This document shows positions 1 through 8,100 of a stretch of DNA of 13,282 nucleotides, piece after piece. The translations under genes were made by a program, and so were the position numbers. The DNA is taken from contig JAJXYM010000009.1 of assembly GCA_021780585.1 (NCBI GenBank), forward strand, positions 1-13,282, written 5' to 3'. The DNA is from Deltaproteobacteria bacterium (GTDB taxonomy: Bacteria > Desulfobacterota > Binatia > Binatales > Binataceae). The notes under the pieces were generated by a model, which saw only the letters and a list, made by a program, of their open reading frames with translations, was not told the origin of the DNA and did no database searches. Numbering within the stretch: the stretch's first letter is position 1; every line of letters starts with the position of its first letter.

Positions 1-162
1 ATGCGCTTCCGTGACGATTTGGACGACGTTGGGCGTCACGTCGGGCGAGGCGTCGATCGGCAACAGGGTCATGGCGCGGGCGCCGATCGCGACGAAGACG
101 ACGACCAGCAATATGGTCATCAGCCGATTTTGCAGGGCCGCTTCAAACAGTCGGTACGACAT
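1..162 (-). CDS. RND heavy-metal-type efflux pump, inner-membrane subunit (CusA/CzcA-like), N-terminal fragment
   Basis: The minus strand opens with ATG at 162 and stays open for 54 codons to the window edge. The translation begins MSYRLFEAALQNRLM, continues into a hydrophobic stretch (TILLVVVFVAIGA, about residues 16-28), and then reads LLPIDASPDVTPNVVQIVTEA. A cytoplasmic start, the first transmembrane helix and then the LPIDA-PDVT segment are the hallmark N-terminus of the HME branch of RND pumps (CusA, CzcA). These are proton-driven inner-membrane exporters of roughly 1,000 residues that work with an adaptor and a TolC-type channel. The start lies only 2 bases after the adaptor stop codon (TGA TC ATG), so the two are probably translationally coupled. 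The export substrate, monovalent or divalent metal or something else, cannot be decided from this fragment because the transmembrane charge motifs lie outside the window. Confidence 0.88.
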   Translation of the reverse strand, partial: MSYRLFEAALQNRLMTILLVVVFVAIGARAMTLLPIDASPDVTPNVVQIVTEAH

Positions 163-164
163 GA

Positions 165-1295
165 TCAATCGGCTCGATTTCGGGTAAAGAGCGTTTTCAA
201 CGCGAGTCCGCCGCGGCTGACGACCTGTTCGCCGGCGCTCAGGCCGGAGCGAATTTCGATCACGCCGCCGCCGGCGGCGCCAAGCGTCACGACGCGCATC
301 GCGTAGGCGTCCGCGCCCGCGGCGACGAACACGACCTTGCGGCCGTTAGCGTCGAAGACCGCGGACGCGGGCGCAACCACGACCTCGCGCGTCGCCGCGC
401 CGGCGATTTCGGCGCGGCCGAACATCCCCGGCTTGAGCAGATGCTCCGGGTTGGGCACCTCGATCCGCGCCTGCACGGTGCGATTGGCGCGATCGATTTC
501 GTCGGCGATGTAGGCGACCTGGCCGGCGAAGGTTTTGCCGGGATAGGCTTCGACCGTGACGGTCGCGGACGCGCCGGTGCGCAGATCCGCCAGATCATGC
601 TCGAACACGCTCGCCATCACCCAGACCCGATCGAGGTCGATGACGACGAGCGGCTCCTGATTCCGATCGACCATCGCGCCGACGGTCAGATTGCGCTTCA
701 CCAGCGTGCCGGCGATCGGCGAGACGAGCGGAAATTCGGAGAGCGCGGGGCCTTTTTCCGACCAGTCGAGCGAGTTCAATGCGGAGCCGGGCGTCAGCAT
801 CCGGAGGGTTTCGCGCGCGGTTTTCAGATTCGCGTTGGCGGAGGCCGCGCCGGCGCGAGCTTCGAGAAGGTCCTTCAGCGAGGCGATCTTGCGGGAGTAA
901 AGGTCCTGCTCGCGCGCCAGGTTTTGATCCGCGATAGCGGCCAGGGCGCGGGTTTTCAGGTATTCGGCTTTGGCCTGCCCCAGCTCCATGCTGCTGAGGA
1001 TGGCGAGCGGCTGGCCGGCGGCGACGCGCGCGCCGGGCTGCGCGATCAATTTGACGACGCGGGCGGGAATCCGCGTGGTCACAATCGCGACCGCGTTGGC
1101 GTCGGGCTCGATCGTCGCGGTCGCCTGAATTTGATCGGCGACCGGTCGCGCGGTGACGGCGGTCAAGGCGATTTCGCGCGCGGCGGCGGAGTCGGGCGCA
1201 AGCTTTACCGTGGGCGCGGCCGCGGGCGCCTGGACGGCGGCCGCGCTCGACGGCGCCAGCACCGCGATAAGCGCGGCGATCGCGACATTTCTCAC
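165..1295 (-). CDS. RND efflux periplasmic adaptor subunit (CusB/CzcB-like, HlyD family)
   Basis: 376 residues. The start is GTG at 1295, chosen because a strong GGAGG lies 6 bases upstream and because it overlaps the upstream gene's stop as GTGA. An N-terminal signal peptide is visible (hydrophobic residues 4-14, likely cleavage near an Ala-x-Ala around residues 18-20), so the mature protein is periplasmic. A split biotinyl/lipoyl-like domain surrounds an alpha-helical hairpin: the first half contains KLIAQPGARVAAGQPLAIL (about residues 83-101), the hairpin spans roughly 105-170, and the second half contains SPIAGTLVKRNLTVGAMV. A beta-barrel (VEAYPGKTFAGQVAYI) and a membrane-proximal domain follow. 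This order is that of the family that bridges an RND pump and an outer-membrane channel. No His-rich or Met-rich metal-binding extension is present, so a metal substrate is inferred only from the HME-type pump partner. Confidence 0.9.
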   Translation of the reverse strand: MRNVAIAALIAVLAPSSAAAVQAPAAAPTVKLAPDSAAAREIALTAVTARPVADQIQATATIEPDANAVAIVTTRIPARVVKLIAQPGARVAAGQPLAILSSMELGQAKAEYLKTRALAAIADQNLAREQDLYSRKIASLKDLLEARAGAASANANLKTARETLRMLTPGSALNSLDWSEKGPALSEFPLVSPIAGTLVKRNLTVGAMVDRNQEPLVVIDLDRVWVMASVFEHDLADLRTGASATVTVEAYPGKTFAGQVAYIADEIDRANRTVQARIEVPNPEHLLKPGMFGRAEIAGAATREVVVAPASAVFDANGRKVVFVAAGADAYAMRVVTLGAAGGGVIEIRSGLSAGEQVVSRGGLALKTLFTRNRAD

Positions 1296-2650
1296 TGGAA
1301 TCCTCCGACCGCCAAATCAAGCGTGACTTCGGCCGCCGCGAGATTGAACCACGCGCTCACGTCCGCAATTCGCGCCTCGAACGCCTGCCGCTCGGCCACT
1401 GACAGGCTGAGCAGATCGAGCTTTCCGGCGACAAAAGCGGCGTCGAGCAAATCAAAACTTTCGCGCGCCGGCGCCACCATGTCCTTGCGGTCAACTTCGG
1501 TCACGGCGAGCGCGGTCTGGTAACGCGACCATCCGGCGGCGACTTCGCGCGCGATATCGAGATCGAGCGCGCGCAGATGATCGCGGGCCTGCAGCAGGCG
1601 CGCGTCGATTTGCGTCGCCTCGGCCTGACGGCGATTGAAGAGCGGCAGCGGAACGCCCAGGGTCACGCCGTAAAAGCGCTCCGCGACGACCTCGCGGCCC
1701 ATGAAGGCGCCGACGGTCGGATTCGGCAGCGCGAGGCGTCGATTGAGTTTGGCGTCGGTTTCGAGGCGCGCAATTTCGAGTTTGGCGGCGCGGTAGTCCG
1801 GCCGATTCTCCCTGGCCATAGCGAGCAGCTTCTCGGCGTGGACCACCAGGGGTTCGACCTGCAGGCCGCCGGCCGGTTCCGGTTTCGCGCCCGCGGCGCC
1901 GCCGAGCAGCCGGCCGAGGCTCAAGCGTTCGATCTGGTAGCGGTCGAGCGCATCGAGCAAGGCGCGGCTGCTTTGGCCAAAGCGGACGCGGGCCAGGTTG
2001 GCGTCGATCTGACCGATCTCGCCGACCTTGAGCCGCGCCTGCGCGGCGTCGTTAAGCTTGCCGTCGAGCGCGGCCAGCTCCTTGAACAGATTCGCATCGA
2101 GCCGCGCGCGGACGGCCGCGTAATAGGTCAGCTTGACCGCCGCGATCAAGAGTCGCTTCTGATTCGCGAAGTCGGCGGCGGCGCGACCGACGGCGTAACC
2201 GGCGCTTTGCCGGCGCAGGGTTGGCTGGCCGAAGATCTCCAGTTGCTGCGAGAGATCGACACGCCAATCCTCGGAATCCCACTGCTCCGAACTGTGGCGA
2301 TAGTCGCCGCCGGCGAACGCTTCGGGGTTGTACTGGCTAATATAATTGGCGCGTTGCAGCTCGCCGTGAACATACAACAACTCGCGCGAGGCGGCGGCGT
2401 AATCCGGATTATTCGCGATCGCAAAGGCGACGGCCTCCTCGAGCGACACCTGGCGCGCGAACGCCGGCGTCGCGAATATCGACCATAGCGCGAGCACCGC
2501 AATCGCAGTCGCGTGGAGCGGCTTGCGGCGCCGCGAAACCGGCTCCGTCTCGAAATGAGCTGGTGGAATTATGGGGCTCAGCGATATCTCGAACATTTCC
2601 GGGTAATTGGCGACGAGCATGTGGAACTTCGCCTCGCGTTCGGAAACCAT
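1292..2650 (-). CDS. Outer-membrane efflux protein (TolC/CusC/CzcC-like)
   Basis: 452 residues if read from ATG at 2650. The protein has a hydrophobic signal segment (ATAIAVLALWSIFATPAFA, about residues 47-65), then the two repeated TolC halves. Each half is long amphipathic helix with short beta segments: the first starts SLEEAVAFAIANNPDYAAA, the second contains ARENRPDYRAAKLEIARLE. The sentence PNPTVGAFMGREVVAERFYGVTLGVPLPLFNRRQAE is typical of CzcC-type channel proteins. It forms the outer-membrane exit duct for the adaptor and pump encoded downstream, and its TGA overlaps the adaptor start by four bases. The start is doubtful: a -24-like TGGCACG element overlaps the codon at 2650, and in-frame ATGs at 2620 and 2596 would still leave the signal peptide intact. 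I consider 2596 or 2620 at least as likely as 2650. No lipobox cysteine follows the signal segment. Confidence 0.87.
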   Translation of the reverse strand: MVSEREAKFHMLVANYPEMFEISLSPIIPPAHFETEPVSRRRKPLHATAIAVLALWSIFATPAFARQVSLEEAVAFAIANNPDYAAASRELLYVHGELQRANYISQYNPEAFAGGDYRHSSEQWDSEDWRVDLSQQLEIFGQPTLRRQSAGYAVGRAAADFANQKRLLIAAVKLTYYAAVRARLDANLFKELAALDGKLNDAAQARLKVGEIGQIDANLARVRFGQSSRALLDALDRYQIERLSLGRLLGGAAGAKPEPAGGLQVEPLVVHAEKLLAMARENRPDYRAAKLEIARLETDAKLNRRLALPNPTVGAFMGREVVAERFYGVTLGVPLPLFNRRQAEATQIDARLLQARDHLRALDLDIAREVAAGWSRYQTALAVTEVDRKDMVAPARESFDLLDAAFVAGKLDLLSLSVAERQAFEARIADVSAWFNLAAAEVTLDLAVGGFQ

Positions 2651-2661
2651 ATTTCGTGCCA
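2646..2661 (-). promoter_or_regulatory. Imperfect sigma54-like -24/-12 element facing the efflux operon
   Basis: Read on the minus strand from 2661 down to 2646, the sequence is TGGCACG, four bases (AAAT), then ATGGT. The -24 half matches the sigma54 consensus exactly. The -12 half departs from TTGCW, with GG in place of the near-invariant GC. Spacing between the two halves is correct. If used, transcription would start near 2634, which excludes the ATG at 2650 and favours translation from 2620 or 2596. The fit to the activator gene next door makes it worth listing, but the -12 mismatch keeps confidence low. Confidence 0.35.
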
Positions 2662-2668
2662 GCGAAAG

Positions 2669-2761
2669 ATCGGCGCGGGAAACTGGAATCGGCGCGAAGA
2701 GTTGTGGCGATATTACCCGCGGATCTGGCGGTCCGGGGCGATTCGCCCCGAATCGGCGCGA
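2669..2761. repeat. Three direct copies of ATCGGCGCG between divergent promoters
   Basis: ATCGGCGCG occurs at 2669-2677, 2688-2696 and 2752-2760. The second and third copies extend to the 12-mer GAATCGGCGCGA (2686-2697 and 2750-2761). The copies are 19 and 64 bases apart, start to start, and the last one abuts the 17-bp palindrome. They may be regulator half-sites, but CG-rich words recur by chance in this genome, so the assignment is tentative. Confidence 0.3.
2734..2750. promoter_or_regulatory. 17-bp palindrome, candidate upstream activator site for the NtrC-type regulator
   Basis: A perfect inverted repeat, CGGGGCG-ATT-CGCCCCG (7-3-7). Its centre at 2742 lies about 75 bases upstream of the predicted sigma54 start toward the kinase gene and about 107 bases from the predicted start toward the efflux operon. 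Both distances suit enhancer binding by a sigma54 activator dimer, and 17 bp is a usual size for such sites. The palindrome is seen directly; its binding by the adjacent response regulator is inferred. It could instead form an RNA hairpin. Confidence 0.45.
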
Positions 2762-2790
2762 TCATCCATTCAAAGCGCCGCACGTTACTA

Positions 2791-2806
2791 TGGCAAGCGG
2801 ATTGCT
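2791..2806 (+). promoter_or_regulatory. Sigma54 (-24/-12) promoter for the kinase-regulator operon
   Basis: TGGCAAG, CGGA, TTGCT matches the sigma54 consensus TGGCACG-N4-TTGCW at all positions but one (A for C in the -24 block). The conserved GG (2792-2793) and GC (2804-2805) are exactly 10 bases apart. The predicted transcription start is near 2817, giving a leader of about 14 bases with AGGA before the ATG at 2831. The operon downstream encodes a sigma54 activator, so autoregulation is the natural reading. Confidence 0.72.
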
Positions 2807-2830
2807 TCGAATGATGAGCCATAGGAATCG

Positions 2831-4381
2831 ATGCAGCCTGAAATCGCGATCGATCGGGCCATAGTTTGGCGAGATCGGCCCGCAAAAAGAGCTATAGTGC
2901 TCTTCATGAGAGTGGGAACACGGCTGACGCTCGTGTTGCTCGCGGCACTGACGCCGGTATTGCTGGGTTATCTTTATTGGACCGTCCATCATTCGACGTT
3001 GATTTACGACAATGATTTGCGGCGCGATATCCGCGCGACCTCGCGCAGCCTGGCGCCGGCGATGGTGAACGATTTGGCCGCGCTTGAGTGGACCCAAGTG
3101 GACGACATCATGCGGCGGCTCAGCCGAGTCGGGACCGAAACCGCTTTGCTGACGCCGGCGCGCGGCATTTGGCGGGTCGCGCCCGGTTTTCCCGACGGAA
3201 TAATCGATCAAATTCAGGCGTCCCCGCTTCCCGACCCGCAGGGGGCCGAATTTCGTTTCGCTCATGCCAGAGTGGATTGGTTCTGCCGGGTGGTGCCGCT
3301 GTTGGAATCGAACGGCGGTATGGTTGGATATCTGGTGGTGGCGCAGGATTGGACCGACGTGAGCGAGGACCTGCGCGATCGCACGATGGGTTCAATCGTG
3401 GCCGCGCTGTTGGTGGTCGGCGTGATCGTGGCGATTATCCCGCTGGCGGTGCGGCGTTATGTCTCGGCGCCGCTGGCCGAGCTTTCCCGCCGGGTGACGG
3501 GATTTTCGAGCGACAAACTGCGCGATCGCGCGCATAGCGGCGATGAAGTCACGCTGCTGACGGAGGAATTCCGCAAGCTCGACGAACAACTCGAAATCGC
3601 CCGGCACGATCTGCTTGGCAAGCATCGGCGCGAGCTCGATCTTGAACGCACCCTCCAGCATGCCCAGCGGCTCGCCACGATTGGCACGCTGGCGTCGGGA
3701 CTGGCGCACGAAATCGGCACGCCGATGGGCGTGATCCGGGGGCGCGCGGAATTGCTCCTCAACGGGGGGCTGGCCGACGACAAGGTGAGCCGCGGCCTCG
3801 AGGTGATCGTCACCCAGATCGATCGGGTATCGAAAATCGTTCGGATGCTGCTGGATTATGGACGCAGCCGCGAGTCGCTGCGCGCGCGCTGCGACCTTCG
3901 TCAAATCGTCAATCACGCACTCACGCTCATTGAAACCGAAGCCGCCATCAGGAAAATCGCGGTCGTCGCCGAGCTCGGCAAACGGCCGCTGCCCGCGGTA
4001 TGCGACGCCGGCCAGTTGCAGCAAGTGTTCGTCAATCTCGCCATGAACGCGCTCGACGCGATGACGCCGGAGGGCGGCACGCTACGAATCACCACGGAAC
4101 GCGATTTCATCAACGGGGCGCCAGCGCTGAAGATCGTCTTCGCCGACACCGGCAAAGGGGTCCTGCCGCAGGACGTCGAACATGTGTTCGATCCCTTTTT
4201 CACCACCAAGGAGCCGGGCCAGGGCGCCGGCATGGGCCTTGCCGTCAGCCAATCGATCATGCGCGACCACGGCGGCGATATCGGCTTCGAAACGGAAACC
4301 GCGGGCAGCACGTTTTACGTCGTAATGCCAACGGCGGACGACGCCGCGTTCGCCCTCGCCCGTCACGACGGCGGAGCATGA
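2831..4381 (+). CDS. Membrane sensor histidine kinase (NtrB/ZraS-type, HEIGTP H-box)
   Basis: 516 residues. Transmembrane helix 1 is at about 32-52, followed by a periplasmic sensor region of about 135 residues (53-187) of no recognised type, transmembrane helix 2 at about 188-208, and a HAMP linker. The dimerisation/phosphoacceptor domain has His293 in LAHEIGTPMGVIRGR. The ATP-binding domain has Asn406 in VNLAMNALDAM, the G1 box DTGKG (from Asp439), the F box DPFFTTKEPGQG and a Gly-rich G2. It should autophosphorylate His293 and pass phosphate to the regulator encoded next, whose start overlaps or follows within two bases. The start at 2831 has an AGGA four bases upstream and sits just after the sigma54 promoter. 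An ATG at 2906 immediately before helix 1 is a serious alternative, because the 25 intervening codons include several (ATA, AGA, GCA) unusual for this genome. The ligand is unknown; the divergent efflux operon suggests metal or envelope stress. Confidence 0.9.
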   Translation: MQPEIAIDRAIVWRDRPAKRAIVLFMRVGTRLTLVLLAALTPVLLGYLYWTVHHSTLIYDNDLRRDIRATSRSLAPAMVNDLAALEWTQVDDIMRRLSRVGTETALLTPARGIWRVAPGFPDGIIDQIQASPLPDPQGAEFRFAHARVDWFCRVVPLLESNGGMVGYLVVAQDWTDVSEDLRDRTMGSIVAALLVVGVIVAIIPLAVRRYVSAPLAELSRRVTGFSSDKLRDRAHSGDEVTLLTEEFRKLDEQLEIARHDLLGKHRRELDLERTLQHAQRLATIGTLASGLAHEIGTPMGVIRGRAELLLNGGLADDKVSRGLEVIVTQIDRVSKIVRMLLDYGRSRESLRARCDLRQIVNHALTLIETEAAIRKIAVVAELGKRPLPAVCDAGQLQQVFVNLAMNALDAMTPEGGTLRITTERDFINGAPALKIVFADTGKGVLPQDVEHVFDPFFTTKEPGQGAGMGLAVSQSIMRDHGGDIGFETETAGSTFYVVMPTADDAAFALARHDGGA

Positions 4382-4383
4382 AC

Positions 4384-5784
<1,401 letters not shown>

Positions 5785-5827
5785 CGCCGGGCTGTATTTT
5801 CCCCTTCCGCCGATCCATACTCCGCGT

Positions 5828-5844
5828 CGCGAAATCAATTCGCG
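5828..5844. promoter_or_regulatory. 17-bp palindrome upstream of the epimerase-like gene
   Basis: CGCGAA-ATCAA-TTCGCG is a perfect 6-5-6 inverted repeat that ends 11 bases before the ATG at 5855. It lies in the 70-base gap after the response regulator gene. It could be an operator or a short mRNA hairpin. It does not match the 2734-2750 palindrome in sequence, so a shared regulator is not indicated. Confidence 0.25.
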
Positions 5845-5854
5845 CGCGGGACCC

Positions 5855-6958
5855 ATGAAAAAAGCATTGATCGTCGGCGGCACCGGACCTACCGGCCCAT
5901 TCCTGGTCGAGGGATTGCGCGAGCGCGGCTATACGGTCGCGATCCTCCATCGCGGAACCCACGAGATTCCCGAAATACCACCCGAGGTCGAGCATCTGCA
6001 CGCCGATCCGCATTTCCGCGAGACCCTTGACGAGGCGCTGGCGGGACGCGCGTTCGACGTGGCGATCGCCACCTACGGCCGGATCCGCCATGTCGCCGAG
6101 GCGTTGGCGGGAAAAGCCGGGCAGTTTATCGCGATCGGCGGCGTGCCGGGTTATCGCGGATATTTCGATCCGGCGGCGAATTTCCCGCCCGGCCTGCCGA
6201 TTCCCACGCCCGAAACCGCGCCGACCGTGGCGGCGGAAGCCGAGCATCGCTTCGCCTATCTGATCGCCAGCGCCGAACAGGCCGTGCTCGCGGCCCATCC
6301 GGACGGCGCCGTCTACCGCTATCCGTACGTGTACGGCCCGTATCAGCTCCTGCCGCGCGAATGGTGCATCATGCGGCGCGCGCTCGATCGCCGTCCGTTC
6401 ATCATTCTGAGCGAGGGCGGCTCCGGCCTGATGACCCACGGTTACGCCGGAAATCTGGCCCACGCCGTGCTCCTGGCGATTGACCATCCGGAGGCCGCGG
6501 CCGGCCAGATCTTCAACTGCGGCGACGATATACAATACACCGTGCGGCAGGTGGTCGAGATCATCGCCGACGAATTGAATCATCAGTTCGAAATAGTCAG
6601 TCTACCGGCGGAGGCGGCATATCCCGCGCGCGGACTCGCAATCGAAGCCACGGCGCATCACAAGCTGATGGACCTGCACAAGATCCGGCTGCGGCTCGGC
6701 TACCGGGATCGGATCGCTCCTGAAGAGGCGATCCGGCGTACCGTGCGATGGTTCCTCGAGCATCAGCCGGAGCGCGGCGGCGACCTTGAGCGGCGGTTGC
6801 ACGACGACTTCGACTACGACGCCGAGGATCAGCTTGCCGCGATTTATCGCGACGCGCTCGCGCGCGCCCGCAAGTTCCATCGCGGACCGCAGCCGACGAT
6901 GCACCCCTATCCGCATCCGAAGGAGCCCGGACTCGTCCGCGACCATCGGAATCGTTAG
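5855..6958 (+). CDS. Atypical NAD(P)-dependent epimerase/dehydratase-like protein (extended SDR fold)
   Basis: 367 residues. A Rossmann nucleotide-binding motif VGGTGPTGPF (residues 7-16) opens the protein and the middle carries the extended-SDR signature YRYPYVYGPYQLLPREW. The predicted active-site pair is not standard: the Tyr at 135 in FAYLIAS is followed at the +4 position by Ser139 where SDR enzymes have Lys, and the usual Ser is absent from FIAIGGVPGY. The Rossmann core therefore probably binds NAD(P), but dehydrogenase or epimerase chemistry may be altered or lost. The C-terminus (about residues 305-367) is charged and ends in a His/Pro-rich tail. The gene follows the response regulator by 70 bases on the same strand and has only a weak GGGA ribosome site. 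The substrate is unknown, and the link to the two-component system is position only. Confidence 0.8.
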   Translation: MKKALIVGGTGPTGPFLVEGLRERGYTVAILHRGTHEIPEIPPEVEHLHADPHFRETLDEALAGRAFDVAIATYGRIRHVAEALAGKAGQFIAIGGVPGYRGYFDPAANFPPGLPIPTPETAPTVAAEAEHRFAYLIASAEQAVLAAHPDGAVYRYPYVYGPYQLLPREWCIMRRALDRRPFIILSEGGSGLMTHGYAGNLAHAVLLAIDHPEAAAGQIFNCGDDIQYTVRQVVEIIADELNHQFEIVSLPAEAAYPARGLAIEATAHHKLMDLHKIRLRLGYRDRIAPEEAIRRTVRWFLEHQPERGGDLERRLHDDFDYDAEDQLAAIYRDALARARKFHRGPQPTMHPYPHPKEPGLVRDHRNR

Positions 6959-6993
6959 GCGCGAGCGCCGCGGCGCGACAACGGGGCGCGGGT

Positions 6994-7022
6994 TTGCCGC
7001 TGTCGCCGCGCTCGGCTAGATT
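6994..7022 (+). promoter_or_regulatory. Candidate sigma70 promoter before the CinA-domain gene
   Basis: TTGCCG (6994-6999), a 17-base spacer, then TAGATT (7017-7022). Each hexamer matches its consensus at four of six positions and the spacing is optimal. The predicted start near 7029 gives a leader of about 36 bases to the ATG at 7065. The area is locally AT-rich (T6 at 7026-7031) in an otherwise GC-rich gap. Confidence 0.4.
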
Positions 7023-7064
7023 CAATTTTTTATCCCGATAACGCCTTAATCGACGGGGCCGATC

Positions 7065-7544
7065 ATGCAGGAACTCATCCCGACCGCCGAAAAAATCGCC
7101 GCCGTGCTCAAACAACGCAAGGAGAGCATCGTTATCGCCGAGTCCTCGACCGGCGGACTAATCTCTTCGGCGCTGCTCGCGATACCCGGAGCCTCCGAAT
7201 ATTTCCTCGGCGGACTGGTGATCTACACGCTCAAAGCGCGGCGCAATCTCGTGGATTTGCCGGATTCGGCGTTCGCCGGGATGCGCGCGTCCACGGAGCC
7301 GTACGTCCAGTTGATTTCGCGCGCGGTGCGGGAAAAATTCGCCGCCAGTTGGTGTATCGCCGAGAGCGGCGCGACCGGACCGGCTGGAAATCGTTACGGC
7401 GACGCGCCCGGCCATAGCGCGATCGCGATCGCGGGCGCGACGGAACGATCGCTGACGATCGAGACCGGCAGCGCCGATCGCGCCGCCAATATGCGCAAGT
7501 TCTCCGCCGCCGCGCTCGACCTGTTGCGCCAATGCCTCGGCTAG
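7065..7544 (+). CDS. Stand-alone CinA C-terminal domain protein (PncC-like nicotinamide-nucleotide amidase family)
   Basis: 159 residues, the usual length for the isolated CinA C-terminal domain with no N-terminal MoCF domain. The family motif ESSTGGLISSALLAIPGA (from Glu26) and the AESGATGPAG segment are both present, as are GGLVIY and the C-terminal helix with the conserved MRKF. Family members hydrolyse nicotinamide mononucleotide to nicotinate mononucleotide and ammonia in pyridine nucleotide salvage, but many homologues are uncharacterised. The second position of the ES-x-TGG motif is Ser here, where the well-studied amidases usually have Cys. The motif YTLKARR replaces the common Y-S-N-x-x-K, which suggests a separate subfamily. 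It is cytoplasmic, with no signal peptide. It lies 106 bases after the epimerase-like gene and 55-64 bases before the peroxiredoxin gene, with which it may be cotranscribed. Confidence 0.85.
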   Translation: MQELIPTAEKIAAVLKQRKESIVIAESSTGGLISSALLAIPGASEYFLGGLVIYTLKARRNLVDLPDSAFAGMRASTEPYVQLISRAVREKFAASWCIAESGATGPAGNRYGDAPGHSAIAIAGATERSLTIETGSADRAANMRKFSAAALDLLRQCLG

Positions 7545-7608
7545 CGGCGCGGCCGCGCTCGGCGCTGCCGCAAATCGATATGAACTTAACGAAAGGACGG
7601 TGGCCACG

Positions 7609-8070
7609 ATGCTGCAAGCGGGTCAGGCTTTCCCCAATTTCTCGCTGCCCAATCAGGACGGCAAGGTCCTGAAATTATCGGACTTCGCCGGCCGATGGCT
7701 GGTGGTCTATTTCTATCCCAAAGACGACACGCCGGGATGCACGGTGCAGGGCAAATCCTTCACCGCCGCAAAGTCGGAATTCGACGCCGCGGGAATCACC
7801 GTGCTGGGCGTGAGCCAGGACGGCGTCGCGTCGCACAAGAGTTTCTGCGACAAATTCTCGTTCACGATCGACCTGCTGGCCGACGCCAGGGCCGAATTGC
7901 TCGGCGCCTGCGGCGTCGGCCAGAGCGAATTTCGTGGCGCGAAATACTGGGACCGGACGAGTTTCGTGATCGATCCGGCGGGCGTCGTGCGGAAGGTTTA
8001 CGAGAAGGTCAATCCGCAGGGCCACGAGCGGGTTCTGCTCGACGATATCAAGGCGCTGCAACGCGGCTGA
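7609..8070 (+). CDS. bcp: Thiol peroxiredoxin, PrxQ/BCP type
   Basis: 153 residues from ATG 7609. An in-frame GTG at 7600 would add three residues, but its AGGA would lie only two bases away. The thioredoxin-fold peroxidase has the active-site motif DTPGCT with peroxidatic Cys44. There is no Cys at the +5 position used by E. coli BCP-like enzymes. Instead Cys80 in SFCDKF lies 36 residues later, which is the spacing of the resolving cysteine in the second structural class of PrxQ proteins (as in Xanthomonas, Cys48/Cys84). The enzyme should therefore reduce hydrogen peroxide and organic hydroperoxides through an intramolecular Cys44-Cys80 disulfide recycled by thioredoxin. A third cysteine (Cys101) is of unknown role. 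The gene ends before a perfect hairpin shared with the convergent SDR gene. Confidence 0.92.
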   Translation: MLQAGQAFPNFSLPNQDGKVLKLSDFAGRWLVVYFYPKDDTPGCTVQGKSFTAAKSEFDAAGITVLGVSQDGVASHKSFCDKFSFTIDLLADARAELLGACGVGQSEFRGAKYWDRTSFVIDPAGVVRKVYEKVNPQGHERVLLDDIKALQRG

Positions 8071-8100
8071 TACGGGACCGCGCGGCGGATGCAACGGATT

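Noticed and set aside
441..1523. 360-codon plus-strand open frame opposite the adaptor and outer-membrane genes
   Set aside because: It is antisense to two well-supported efflux genes, its translation is rich in Arg, Gly and Asp with no family motif, and long antisense frames are expected at this GC content.
1577..2488. 303-codon plus-strand open frame
   Set aside because: It mirrors the outer-membrane efflux gene and has no recognisable domain or ribosome site.
4000..4377. Extension of the response regulator start upstream into the kinase gene
   Set aside because: This stretch is a shadow frame of the kinase ATPase domain. The receiver domain begins directly after 4384.
5793..5821. Possible sigma70 promoter before the epimerase-like gene
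   Set aside because: The -10 candidate CATACT is acceptable, but the corresponding -35 (TGTATT) matches at only two positions.
7015..7031. T6 tract after the epimerase-like gene as an intrinsic terminator
   Set aside because: The nearest stem pairing is imperfect or short and ends about ten bases before the T-tract, so the geometry is wrong. The same bases fit a promoter for the next gene better.
7547..7558. 12-bp palindrome GCGCGGCCGCGC after the CinA-domain gene
   Set aside because: Short, pure-GC palindromes are likely by chance here, and there is no spacer, repeat copy or T-tract to support an operator or terminator.
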